DNA from: Setomelanomma holmii
Taxonomy: Eukaryota; Ascomycota; Dothideomycetes; Pleosporales; Phaeosphaeriaceae
Reading direction: 5' to 3'
Length of the DNA stretch: 64,000 nt
Assembly: GCA_010015745.1 (NCBI GenBank)
Contig: ML978258.1
Span: 45,505-109,504, forward strand
The notes beneath the pieces are model-generated. The model was not told the DNA's origin, ran no database searches, and saw nothing but the letters and a program-made list of their open reading frames with translations. The position numbers and the translations under genes are program-made. Positions 43,994 to 55,837 of this stretch are shown here, piece after piece (position 1 is the first letter of the stretch; every line of letters begins with the position of its first letter).

Positions 43994-44738
43994 TTTTCCT
44001 GGACTTGACGGCGGGGTGAGTAATATGAAGAGTATGTGCCGATGCTGTAGTGACTCGATGGTAGGGTAGGGCCCGCTTCATAGATGGCAGTGTTGGCAAA
44101 TATATGCAAGCATCATGGGACACTGCCAAGTCTGCCGCGGAGTCTACTGGTCTTGACGTTGGCACAAACATGTCAGAAAGTCACGAGAATGATGGCACGG
44201 CTTCCAACTATTCGTCTCATGACGGAGGTCATGATTAAGCGGCGCGTTAGAGGTGAACAGATTTCGGACTTAGTTAAATCCATACTTAACTCCAACAACT
44301 GAGCAGTTCAGTCTCCTTTGGGCAACCACTGCAACCAGTGGCTCACGAGGGATGGATTTTTGCGGGAGAATGAGACTGTATTGATGTCCCGGTAGCTGCA
44401 GCGAGCAACATGACCAGGCACAGCGCTCTAGTTGACGGACTATCTTACTAATCTGTTCTTTTCACATCAGTGTCGATTCCACGAAGCGCAACCACGGGTG
44501 GAACAGGTGTTTGCCTCAAGAACAGGTTCAGGCTGCCCAAGAGAGAGCGGACGTAGACTTCATGATGTTCTGCGAGGGAGCGCGTACTTCGTAAGGCTGC
44601 GACGCGACGCAGATGGCGCTAACCTAGCGTCGTGGGACTGCGGTGCATGCAGCCGACGTCATGAGCTTTTCGACTCAGTCGATGGATGAACCATGTCGCG
44701 CATCTTGGAGTCAATGCCCTCGTAGACTCTCAGCAGAT
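43994..44738. other. Intergenic, 745 bp, divergent promoters
   Basis: Open frames here lack protein-like features. An in-frame upstream Met for the next gene exists near 44661. Confidence 0.4.
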
Positions 44739-47700
44739 ATGCCTAACCTAGCTCGCAAGCTCCTCATATTCGCTGCCGTCGATGGGCTCATCCTCCAGCC
44801 GTCCCCGCTGCGCAACCACCCGCCCGCCACGCAGCAGGCCATCAAGGTCGACTACGAGGGCAATGTCGGCCCGCTGCTGAAGGACAGGCGCGAAGAGGAC
44901 ACGGCGCCCGTGTCTTTGGATGCACATGGAGTCATTGGTATGGCAGCTGCACATGCAATGTGGTTCGTGACGATGCGCTTATGCGCCAGATTCAGGGCTC
45001 CTCAAGATTGCGACCTCATTCTTCCTCATATCCGTATCCGCGCGCGAGCAGGTCGCTCAGATCCGAGGCAAACCCGTCTACCGGATCACCGACGTCGCCC
45101 TCCTTCCGCTCTCGTCGCAGGCCGACGCCGACAAAGCCATCGCAACCGCGCGCGAACATGCACTGCGACACACCAAGGCGCAAGCCGCAGGCCAAGCAGA
45201 CTCGGAGAGCGAGGACGACGACGCGCCCAGCGTGACCGACTCGCTCATTGAGGAAAGCACGACCACGGTGAGCGAGGTGAAGGACGCCGTCACGGGCCAG
45301 AAAGGCCCCGGTCAGCGAGAGACAAGCGTGGCGGCAGATGTCATGCAGCGCAAAGGCGTCTATGGGCGGTTTGCGGACAAGTGGTTCTCCCGCAAAGGGT
45401 GGAGTGCAGATAGCAGACGCACCCAGGGCCTGAGCTCTGAGGAGAACCTCGTCGCGACGGCCCCCAAGAACGTCGACTCGATTGTGGAGGAAGAGCAGCC
45501 TACGTCTCCGTCCACGACAGGCGGGCTACCCACAGAGGACCGGGACGCGCCGGCAGCTGTCCGACCAGAATCAATCCCAAAGGCGTTAGATGGGCAGAAA
45601 GACGGCAACACGATAGCTCTGTTGCCAAAGATTCTGCAGACGACTCGCATGTACTTTTCTTCAGGCAACTTCTTCTTCTCCTACGATTACGACATATCGC
45701 ACAGCATTGGCAACCTGCAACCAAACTCGAGTTTGCCACTTTTCAAGCAGTTCGATCCTCTAGTTAGTGCCCCTTCACGTCTTCTCTACGTATGCTGACC
45801 AGATACAGTTCTTCTGGAACAGCCACATCGCATCTCCTTTCATCGATGCAGGCCAGCATTCTTTCGTCCTCCCAATAATGCAGGGTTTTGTGGGCCAACG
45901 GCCCTTCACCATCAAGGTTGCCGATGCGCGATCAAATAGTGTGGTTATTGATTCTTCTTCAACCCCTAACGACATACAATTACAGTGCTGGCATGAAAGT
46001 CAGAGTAAGCAAACCGATTCTGGTTCAGATCCCAACACAAACACACCGCCACCGGAACCTTCGAATGGCAAGGACTTTCTCCTCACCCTAATCTCTCGAC
46101 GCTCAAACAAGCGGGCTGGCCTCCGCTACCTACGTCGCGGCACGGATGAGGAGGGCTGTTCGGCGAATAGTGTTGAAACTGAGCAAATCCTGTCCTCGCC
46201 AACTTGGAACACTTCGCAGGACACCATCTTCTCCTACACCCAATTCCGCGGGTCGATACCGCTGTTCTTCTCACAGTCTCCGTACAGCCTCAAGCCACAA
46301 GTCAGTACATGGGGCACGTTTGAGACTAATGCTAGGGCATTCAAGCGTCATTTCGTGGACCTTTCCTCGCGATATGGAGACATCTACTGCGCTTCGCTTG
46401 TCGACAAGCACGGCACTGAGGCCAAAATTGGTCAACTGTATGAAGATCATGCAAAGTCACTCAATGCAAATGGTGGTCTGGACGGCCAAGGAAGACAGCT
46501 TGGTTTTGAGTGGTTTGATTTCCACAATATCTGCCGCGGAATGCATTTCGAGAACGTTTCCCGGCTCATGGACACATTGGAGCCATTTGCCAAGTCCACT
46601 GGTTGGACAATCATTTCTGCTGACCAGGTGCAGCACAAGCAATCAGGCGTATTGCGCACGAACTGCATGGACTGCCTTGATCGAACCAACGTTGTCCAGT
46701 CTGCTTGCGCTAGGGCTGCCTTAGAAGCTCAACTGTCTGCTGGTCAATATACCATTGATCTTCAGAGCGACCCAAGCACCAGCTGGTTCAACACTCTCTG
46801 GGCGGACAACGGCGATGCCATATCGCGACAGTACGCCGGCACTGCAGCTCTCAAGGGTGACTTTACACGAACCCGGAAGCGGCAGATTACAGGCGCCCTG
46901 ACGGACTTTGGTCTGACCCTAACCAGGTATTACAACAACATCGTGAACGACTACTTTACCCAGGCGTTAATCGATTATTTGCTCGGGCGCGCTACTGTTA
47001 CCATTTTCGCCGAGTTTGAAGCAGACATGAAAAGCTCGGACTACTTTATAGATATGCGAAAAGTACGGGAACAAGCCATTGAGCGCTCAGCCGGTATTGT
47101 GATCGAAGACCACGACGAAGACGTAATTCACGGATGGACGTTGAGTGTGCCTACCGCCGTAAACCAAGTCAAGACCGCCACGTTTGAGGAAGCCGTCCTA
47201 CTTCTGACTGACAAGGCACTGTACTTCTGCCGCCTTGATTGGGGCACCGAGAAGGTTCGGGAATTTGAGCGAATAGAGATCGAGAATATTCAAGGCATCA
47301 TGCACGGCGTCTACATCACAAGTACACTTGCGCAACGCCACATGGACACTGAGAAGAATGTGGGTTTTGTCATCAGGTACAAAGCTGACAGTGGGGGCGA
47401 GCTCGTACGAAGGAACACGAGGGCATTGGACTCAGGAGCCGCCAATGACCAGCAGCGCGAACAGGATGCGAAGAAGCGGCAAAATCAAGGCGACACGAGC
47501 CGCTTTCTAGCCTTCAAGGCTCTTCCACCTCGCAGCAGTATCTCTTCGAGTGACGCGAAAGACACGCCCGAGCAAGAAGTCGACGTTGTGAAAAGTGTAT
47601 GCGAAGAGATTGCCCGCGTGGCAAACAAAACAATCAAGAGTTCGAAAACATGGAATGTACCCGGCACAGCTCACAAAGGTCTCGAATATGATGGCCAAGA

Positions 47701-47812
47701 TCATCTATTGAATGTCGAGGAGAAGGACATTATCAGTCTCGCAGATGCAAAGAAGACGACAGGATACCTGGAGCAGATCGAGTATTCCCTAAAGAAGCTG
47801 GTGTGGGGGTAA
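44739..47812 (+). CDS. SAC-domain phosphoinositide phosphatase with hSac2 domain (Sac2/INPP5F-like)
   Basis: Three exons (44739-44937, 44996-45762, 45809-47812), introns of 58 and 46 nt, 989 aa. The SAC domain starts near residue 60 (GVIGLLKIATSFFLISVSARE, then VYRITDVALLPL). An acidic and Ser-rich insert follows (about residues 130-260). The domain continues with SSGNFFFSYDYDISHSIGN, the WNSHIASPFI and FVGQ blocks, and TRYYNNIVNDYFTQ. The catalytic P-loop is RTNCMDCLDRTN with Cys608 and Arg614 (CX5R). An hSac2-type domain follows at about residues 762-860 (GWTLSVPTAVNQVKTATFEE). The family removes phosphates from PI4P or related lipids on endomembranes. It is intact and probably housekeeping. 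Start 44739 (MPNLARKLLIF) fits the family better than an upstream Met. Confidence 0.95.
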
Positions 47813-49583
47813 AGAAGACACGAATAATCGGCATGGGCATGGCCAGACAGGGAACACTTTGGTACACATTAACCTATTCAAACCTTGGGTATTATTTACA
47901 CACGACCTCATGAGTACATCTTAACGTAATTCTGATCAACCATCACTCAAAAGCCAAAGGAGTTTAAAAGCACCTTGACAGGGACTTCTTGAGTCAGTGA
48001 CTGGCGATGCACAGCAGCAGCTTAATTCGATCGCCCAGAGCAAGACCAAGCCAAGACCAATGCGACGGATCGAATCTGCTCCCGATTCCGACAACTGAAA
48101 ATGAGATGTGGGGACGCAGAGGTTGGGTGCAGTTGTCGATCGGTGATGCGGTGCCGAATTAAGGAAGTGCACCCGTTGCGCGAAGGCAGTGCCATCGAGT
48201 ATTAATGTAGATTGGCGCTGTTGAGGACTACAGAGGAAGATTAGTTGAATTGTGATGGGCAAAGTCCCATTATGTAGCTTTGTCACACGTCTTTGGTAAT
48301 GTGCGTGGTACATTTCACCCAAAGCAGATTTCCTACAGACCTAGATATCAGATGCGCGCGCTTTCACAGCATGTGAAATACTTCGCCTCGTGCACGAGAA
48401 CTTGTCGTAGTGGACGAGTCCTCAACATTCACTGCGGACTCGCTTCAGCCTTCCAGAAAAACATTATTGTCGGATTGGTGGCGCGTGACTTAGCTCGTGT
48501 CGCAGCGGTGGTGCAACGGCGGCCTTACCACAGTACAGCTAGAAATGAGACAGACGGTGCGTAAACACCGTTCTTCGTCTCGCGCTAGAAGACATTACCA
48601 ATGCGATTTTTGAACTGTGCCACAATAATGGTACCCTCGAATGGGTAACTATATGCTCAATTCACGGGGCTGGGAACATTTGCTGTCTTGGAAACAAAGC
48701 TCAACGCGCTTTCCGAGACAGCAGCCTTCACCAAGCACGCCTCGCGCCCTGCACACACCTTACACTACACAGCACGAAACATTTCGCAGAACCTGGCAAG
48801 GCTTAACGAAGACCTGCAATTCGGTTCCCGGCACGCGACATGCATAAGCTTTAATCGCGAACGGGAGGCTTGCAACGCTTGCGCAAAACAAGGATGCCGT
48901 TACATCGAAAGCGGGTTAACGTCAGCGGCGGGAAAGCTGAATGGCGTGTCGACGTCACGGGTGGGAACATTGCAACGCACCGCATAGTCACAGACCCGCA
49001 CTCTGAAAAGTTTGAACGTTGGGGAAAGAATTGGGAAGCTGGAGACAGCACACTTGGAGTATGCGGAGTTGAAGTGTGGGAGAATTGTGGGAGCTGGGGA
49101 ACGGGGAACATTGTCGTGATAGAGGTAGTTGCGCTCGACAAGAGGTCCATCCAAAGAAACGCCAATTCCGTCACCGATTCACAAACAACCACTCCTTTGC
49201 TTTCGATGCCGTCCCGCCACATCACCTCTGCGCCCATGTGCCTCATCTCACGAATCGAAAACAAGCTCCACGCATCGCCGACCGTGTCAGGCTTGCCGTT
49301 TCTTGACCCACCAAGCTTGGCTGTACCAATCAAATGAGCTCCATCCGGAGGCTTTACCTGCCTAGGTAGTGCAGCAGGCACACTCCGACCGCCCGTTCTT
49401 TCCCACCAAAGTGAATAGTCCGTTGCGGGGCCTTTCCCACGGGACTCCCACGTTTCAATGGTTGTGCGGGACCCCAAGGGAACGGCACATATAAAGGCAC
49501 TTTGTCAACTCAAAGCCGTCCTGATCACGTCTTTTTCAGCTCGATTTGTCTTGACTAGGAGAACACTTCTCAAGCAAGTCAAG
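47813..49583. other. Intergenic, 1.8 kb, upstream of a sugar transporter
   Basis: This is the longest non-transposon gap. A minus-strand open frame at 49477-48851 (208 codons) and a plus-strand one near 48688 have no family or splice support and run through the likely promoter. A GCGGGG element (49425-49430) fits the SYGGRG consensus of the carbon repressor CreA/Cre1; that is inference. Confidence 0.4.
49489..49495 (+). promoter_or_regulatory. TATA box of the MFS transporter gene
   Basis: ATATAAA lies about 90 bp before the start codon at 49584, with a pyrimidine-rich stretch between them. Confidence 0.6.
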
Positions 49584-51337
49584 ATGTATCAGGTCGGTAA
49601 CATCTATGGCATCACCGCCATTGCAGTCATTGGTGGTGGTTTGTTCGGCTTTGACATATCGTCGATGTCAGCCATGTATGTGTCTCAAATGTTTTCGTCT
49701 ATCGCAGCTGCTAATCAATCTTCAAAGCTTGCCAACTCAGCAATACCGATGCTACTTCAACCAGGGGCCGCATGGTCCTCCTTATGACGATCAGCAATGC
49801 TCAGGACCGGAGGCCTCAGTCCAAGGCGGTATCACTGCGGCCATGCCAGGAGGCTCATTTGTGGGAGCCCTCGTCAGTGGATATCTTACGGACAAGCTGG
49901 GCCGCCGTCGCGCCATCCAAATAGGCTGCGCCATTTGGGTCATTGGCTCAACCGTCTCCTGCGCTTCACAGAACATTGGCATGTTGATTGCAGGCCGCTT
50001 CATCAACGGCTTTGCGGTCGGAACTTGCTCTGCTCAAGTCCCTGTCTATGTTTCTGAACTCGCGCCTCCTTCTAAGCGTGGTCGTGTTGTAGGGTCGCAA
50101 CAGTGGGCAATCACATGGGGTATTCTGATCATGTATGTATATCCTCTTTGTCTCGCAATGCCGGAGTTCACTGACAGCTTCAAGGTATTACATCTCGTAC
50201 GGCTGCGTGTACATGGATGGTGCCAAAGCCTTCCGAGTTCCCTGGGCGCTTCAGATGATTCCCGCCATCATCCTCAGCTTTGCTATCTTCTTCCTTCCAG
50301 AGTCCCCTCGCTGGCTCGCTCGCCACGATCGCTGGGAAGAGACCCAGGCCGTTTTGACCTTGGTCCACGGCAAAGGCGATCCCCACAGCCCTTTTGTCAA
50401 GCTTGAGATGGATGAGATTAAGCAAATGATCGAATTCGAGCGCCAGAACGCCGATGTTTCCGTCATGGAGCTCTTTCGCCCACGAATGCTCAACCGCCTG
50501 CACATCGGTATCTTTACTCAGATTTGGTCTCAGCTTACGGGCATGAACGTGATGATGTACTACATCACGTACGTCTTCGGAATGGCTGGACTGTCTGGCG
50601 GCGTCAACCTCATCGCGTCCTCCATTCAATACGTCATCAACGTCCTAATGACAATTCCTGCTCTTATCTACATGGACCGCTGGGGGCGTCGCCCAATGTT
50701 TGTAATCGGCGCTATTCTCATGGCTATCTGGATGTACACCAACGCCGGACTCATGGCCTCGTATGGCCACGCTGCCCCGCCTGGAGGTTTGAACATTGTG
50801 GCTGAAGAGTCTTGGGAGATTACAGGTGCTCCGGCTCGTGCCGTCATTGCATGCACCTATCTGTTCGTCGCCAGCTACGCACCCACTTGGGGACCTGCGT
50901 CGTGGGTGTATCCTCCCGAGTTATTCCCCCTACGAGTCCGCGGAAAGGCTGTCGCTCTGACAACCTCATCAAACTGGATGTAAGTTCAAAGTCGCGATCT
51001 GAACATAGGAGCACCACTGACGCATGGCAGCTTCAACTTCGCACTCTCCTACTTCGTTCCACCCGCATTCGTTAACATCCAGTGGAAGGTCTATGTTGTC
51101 TTTGGTGTATTCTGTACGGCGATGGCTATCCATACCTTCTTTGCATTCCCAGAGACATCAGGAAAGACTTTGGAAGACGTTGAGGAAATGTTCCTTGCCG
51201 GTGTGCCTGCTTGGAAGACCAAAGTCGACTACAGCAATGTACGCCGTGCTGAACAAGGAGTCATGGACCCGGAGAAAGCTGCACATTTCGACCACAGCCC
51301 CGAGAGGAGAGAAGGTGCTAACGCACCAAAGGTCTAA
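49584..51337 (+). CDS. MFS sugar transporter (hexose/monosaccharide type)
   Basis: Four exons (49584-49675, 49728-50132, 50185-50979, 51031-51337), introns of 51-52 nt each, 532 aa. The first splice (GTATGT..TTCAAAG) recreates SSMSAILPTQQYRCYFNQGP, conserved in this transporter branch. Twelve membrane helices are expected. Family signatures are GGLFGFDISSM, LTDKLGRR (first loop), PESPRWLARH after helix 6, IPALIYMDRWGRRP in the second half, and PETSGKTLEDVEEMF after helix 12. It imports sugars at the plasma membrane by proton symport or facilitation; the exact sugar cannot be read. The promoter has a TATA box and a possible CreA site, suggesting glucose repression (inference). Confidence 0.95.
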
Positions 51338-51596
51338 ATGCAGATCGACAGACTTTATATAGCTGCTGTCAATCAGGTATTTTCATCAACTAGGTATGCC
51401 TACTTAGTTTCCCAACGAACTATATCTTTACAGAACAATGCTGTCTATCTTCCAAACCTCGCAGTCACGCGGGCACTGTCGATGGTCCTGGTCTTCTCCT
51501 TATACAATTTCACTGACCTCATGTTTGTCTTTGAGTGAATCTATATAGCGGAAGCGCGCAAGAACAGGACGTTAAGCTATATAAGGCTAGCACTCA
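51338..51596. other. Short intergenic
   Basis: 3' UTR of the transporter and promoter of the next gene. A TATA-like CTATATAAGG lies about 20 bp before the next ATG. Confidence 0.45.
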
Positions 51597-53708
51597 ATGT
51601 CATCACCACCACCCAGAGACTCCGTCTGCCCAAGAAGCTGCACCGACAACGAAATCAGCCCAAGCCGATCAACTGACAATACTCACAAATACATGGCGTT
51701 CCAGGAAAAGGATAGGTCCGACACAGTAGGTCAAGATACGCGCATCAGAGAAACAGAAGCTCATGCTCATCTACAGCAGATCAAAGTGCTTCCGCGCAAG
51801 CCCAAGAGTGCAAAGGCTAGTAAGTCATTCAGTGACATGTCTTTCATCTAGGGAACATAGCATGTAGTTCTTCGTTGACTACTCTATCGGACATATGCGA
51901 GGCGCCTCTAGAGAGTTACTGGAACACCAAATAAATCTGCAGTGGTACATGGACACGCCGCATGCAGCCCAGCCTGTTCTCGAAGTGGTCATTGTAGTCC
52001 TTTCGGCACACTTGTATGCTGACTCCACCACTTCTCAGGATCGAGGTCAGGCACGCCTTCACAAGACGACTATGAGCCGCAGCTAGAAGACGAAGCCTCG
52101 GAGACGTCTGATCTCTCCGATCTTCCAGACTCTGACACCGACGACGCAGTTGCTGGACATCGCCGACCTCCGGCCAAAGGTAGAGCCCCGCCGTCAAAGA
52201 AGGGTAAGGAGCTTGGTAGCGCTCTGCCGCCAAATAAGGGACAGGAACTTGCTGCGCGCTACATCAAAGCTCTGCGAGAAACGTTGGAACCTGGTCAGTG
52301 GTTTCGCATCGAGCCAATCTCGCGAGGAGAGTCAGAGAAGATCGTCGCCGCGAACAGTAAGAAGCGACGGACTGGTTTCCGGATTCTCGCTGGCAAGGTC
52401 CTTTTTGGGCGCATGCGGCTTGAAGAGCTGGGACTGTTAAACGTCTGGGCGACTGTTCGCATTCACCAGTCACGTATTGTCCATGGGGGCCGTAATGCAT
52501 GGGCCACTTTTCTGTACAATGACGGCGACTATGGGCAGGTCGCAGCACCATCTGCTCCATCAGAACATGTCCAGGTGGAACCTATATTCGCCCTTCTGTG
52601 GAGAGAGAAAAAGGTACCACGGGAACTGAGGGTACACGCCGATCGTGTTGGCGTCTGCATCCGCGTGGCGTTGATTAACGCCGGGTATAGCGATGGCGGT
52701 GGGTTCAGGAGTCGCTGGCGGCATGGGGTCAACGAAGGCTTCATGAGAGCAATCCGGGATAATTTGGCAGCCAAACAACAGGAAACCGCCGTACCAGACC
52801 TCGGCGGCCTCAAAGATCTACCTTTTGATCTCACCGTAACGGACGACTCGCAAATCCGTCGACCGGCCCCTGCCACTGATACATCTTTCAACAAGCTTGG
52901 GCAACGTCCTGGGCAACTCCCGACAGTTTCGCGCAGTGTCACTTCTGGCGGCACCAAGAAACGACGTCTAGATGAAGAAGTCCAAATGGCAACACCAGTC
53001 CCGCGTATACAAGCACCATCTCAGCCGGCTGCGTAGGTCGGACCTCCAGAGGCACGTTGGGGTACCCGTCTTGCGTCTCCAGCACCAGAAGCAGTAGCCA
53101 GTAACGCCTCTCAAAATCCCGCTGCTCTCAGAACAGCACTCGAGACAAAAGTCTCCAAACTTGAGCAAGCCAATACGAGCCTTACGAACCGGGTCAACGA
53201 CCAAGAGCAGCGTCTTCGTACGCAAGCCAAGGCCCATGTCGAGCAACTTCGGGACCAAAATGCTCGTTTCGAAGAGCAGCTTCGTGTACGGGCCAACAGC
53301 TACGATAAACAGCTGCGCCTTCGGGCTAAGCTGAAGGATGAAGAACTCCAGACGTTTGCCAAAGAGTACGCCGAACAAGCCCAAGGTCTCACATCCGAGC
53401 GAGATGATCTGAAGGAAAAATACGACACCCTCCAACACGCGAATGCCCGCCTTAGGGAACACAACGCAGAGCTTTTGACGGAGAACCATGAGCTTCTGGT
53501 CCAGATCGATAGTCTCAGCAAACAACAGGGCAGGGAGAAGTCACTTCCTAGCCGAGAGGATCCCGACAACAAGAAACTGCGGGACCGTATCAGCAAGCTT
53601 AGCAAGGAGAATGAATCCCTACGATCGAGGAATAAGCAGTTGATTGACGAGAAGCTGGCGAGCTTAAACGCGAGGATGGAGGAGAATACTGACTCGGACG
53701 AGGAGTAA
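51597..53708 (+). CDS. Unknown protein with a folded central domain and C-terminal coiled coil
   Basis: Three exons (51597-51819, 52039-53032, 53102-53708), 607 aa. Intron 1 is long (219 nt) and phase-consistent. Intron 2 (53033-53101, GTAGGT..GCCAG) removes an otherwise in-frame TAG. Residues 1-75 are polar. Residues 75-135 are acidic then Lys/Pro-rich (SETSDLSDLPDSDTDDA). A globular region at about residues 140-320 includes RIEPISRGESEKIVAANSKK and LLNVWATVRIHQSRIVHGG. Residues about 420-600 are a long heptad-type coiled coil (SKLEQANTSLTNRVNDQEQR and KLRDRISKLSKENESLRSRN). I do not recognise a family. The coiled coil suggests a structural or adaptor role, possibly nuclear given the acidic and basic patches. 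Confidence 0.75.
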
Positions 53709-53839
53709 CGCATGATGATGTAATCAGGGAATGCCATGAGGTGGAGCAGTAGGACAAAAAGGTAAACGTAGTGAGGAGTAGGGGGAACAGGTTAAGCGTT
53801 GCTGCAAAGTTACCCGCAATCATAACTTCATGCCATGTC

Positions 53840-54556
53840 TCAAAATCCACCAAGTCCATCTTCATCACTACTTTCTTCCCAAGTCTCGTCGCTTTGGCCA
53901 TCGTCCAGAACTATCTGCTCAGAAAGCTCTCTGCGTTCTTCTATCTTCAGTGCCTTTCCCAGCCCAATCGACAAATGTACATCCTCTTCCCCATCAAGCG
54001 CATAATAACTCCATTCATACTCAACATCATCAACGCTATGTGGCTCGCTCGGCGCGCTAACACGACATCTGACCTTCAACAACTCCACAGCGTATACACT
54101 ATGACTGGCTTTGTCATCCAGGCTAGAAGTGGAACCAACCCGTCTCACGTGCATGGGTGAGTGGAGGTCTGGGGTTGGAGCCTCGGCTATGATATCGCTG
54201 GACGTATTAAGCATCTGTATGCCAGTGATATAGTACAAGTCTTGCTGCTCGCTCGTCGACTTCCTCAGGAAGGCTTGTATGGCTACGTCACACCTCAAGG
54301 CGTCAAAAGTAGACTTTGGCTACGCAAGAGTTGCGTGAGTCGTCTTCTCCATGTCCATGGGGATTACGTGATCGCGCGCAAAGCGAGTCCGCGGACAGGT
54401 GGGTGAGAAGAAACGAACGTAGCCGTCGTGCCCAATAGTGTGTTGTGGTGTGCCATAGTCCATATTGGAGCCCGTAAGGAGCGGTTCCGTAACAAGCTGC
54501 CGCAGGGCTATTGAAGTGGGCGAGAGAGGTGTAGGAAGAACAATGAAGCCCGACAT
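53840..54556 (-). pseudogene. Acidic unknown protein with in-frame TAG (54322-54320)
   Basis: From ATG at 54556 the frame reads MSGFIVLPTPLSPTSIALRQ and continues to THATLA, then TAG. The same frame resumes without shift (PKSTFDALRCDVAIQAFLRK) and runs to 53840, ending in an acidic tail (DDGQSDETWEESSDEDGLGGF). About 239 codons in all. Either a short intron removes the stop (60 nt from 54323 to 54264 is in phase but has a weak acceptor) or the gene has a CAG-to-TAG nonsense change. No domain is recognised. The tail composition is strongly protein-like on both sides of the stop. It is convergent with the preceding coiled-coil gene. Confidence 0.5.
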
Positions 54557-55837
54557 TCTGTGAAGACGGTCGTGGGGAGATGTGTCGAGAGTGAAGGATC
54601 ACTGTGATTGGGAAAGATGGTGACAGAGAAGGTATGGTATGTGTATGAAACATGCGTAGAATATGGAGTATCCGGTCTTTGCCGACGGTTCTAGTATTGC
54701 TACAGATCAATCGACCAAGGTTCAAGGCTTTGTCTTGTGAGAATATAGGCCTATCAGCTCATGCTCATTCTCCTCCGGTCGCAGCGAGGTGCATGATGGA
54801 TCATGAGAAGCTCGGGTGAGCCCAGACGGAAATGGCTCGGTTGCCATCGGTTTTCGCAATGCTGTTCCGCTTGATGCGAGACTGCATTGTTGTTGCAGAA
54901 GTACAAGTTCCGAGTTCGCCCGTCCCATGCTTCCCCAACGACCATTGGTGGAGTATACCTTCCATGTCCTGCTGGCGGTCGGGTCGACATGGGCTGATAA
55001 TTCCCATACGGAAAGCTCGCGAAGAGATGGTCTTACCCAAGCGGCTCTCGGTTTCCATCTTGTTGCACGGGCTGCACGACCACTGCACAGATGCTCCAAC
55101 CAGGCGTGCGAGTGGTCATTGTACCAGGACTGCATCTTGAAGCAGGACTTGCGTGACTTACTGTTCTTCTGGCTGTCACGTAGCTGACAGTCTACCCAAT
55201 GTGATCACAGCTCAATGAACGCATGCTGTTCGGAACCGGACGAAGGGGAATGCACCAAGTTCATCCTTGGTATCCAGTGAAGAAGGGGTCCGTTTGCAAG
55301 CTTCTATCGCATCGAGCTTTTCCTCTTGAATGCCATGTATCATGCATCGAACATAGTAACGAAGATCGCATCTGCTACATGCGCGGGCATGTACATTGGC
55401 TTGGTTCACTTGGCTATCGCATTGACTAAAAGGTGGATAATGGAGGATGAGATGAACGAGAGGGGTGGGAGCGGAAAATTGGCGACAAGCAGAGGCGTGC
55501 CGTCAGTGGCTGTGGGCTGGTGTCCACGTGCGAGCACCAAGATCGCCTACATTAATAATCTACGGCATGCCCTCGCGACGCGGCGTGCTTGTCGTCATCC
55601 AAAGATGCATCTCTACCCAGCTCCGCTGCCCGTCCGCTGCCCGTCCGCAACCAGACGAGGCGGCTTCATCCCAGATGGCCCGAATAGTCATTGAAGTGTG
55701 GCTGTCGGCAGCGCGCGGAAGCAGGTACACTGCCACAGCGGGAAGGCCAGCCTGCCTTGGTTGATGACATGTGGTGACATGTGCATGCCGTCTTCACGCG
55801 TGCAAGTATATATATGGCTAATCAACCCCCATTGACC
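54557..55837. other. 1.3 kb with an unresolved possible minus-strand gene
   Basis: On the minus strand several short protein-like stretches follow one another: 55409-55212 (ACSRCDLRYYVRCMIHGIQE, cysteine-containing), 55165-55030 (SRKSCFKMQSWYNDHSHAWL), and 54990-54754 (GHGRYTPPMVVGEAWDG, then NLYFCNNNAVSHQAEQHCEN). A GTAAGA..TATCAG pair would join the last two in phase. I could not fix a start codon. It could be a small cysteine-containing protein gene or a relic. Confidence 0.3.

Noticed and set aside
48851..49477. 208-codon open frame on the minus strand upstream of the sugar transporter
   Set aside because: No domain, signal or splice support; it crosses the likely transporter promoter, and the plus strand is equally open, so it is probably composition-driven.
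53034..53036. In-frame TAG read first as a nonsense mutation in the coiled-coil gene
   Set aside because: A GTAGGT donor overlaps the TAG and a GCCAG acceptor 69 nt downstream restores the frame exactly, so an intron is the simpler explanation.
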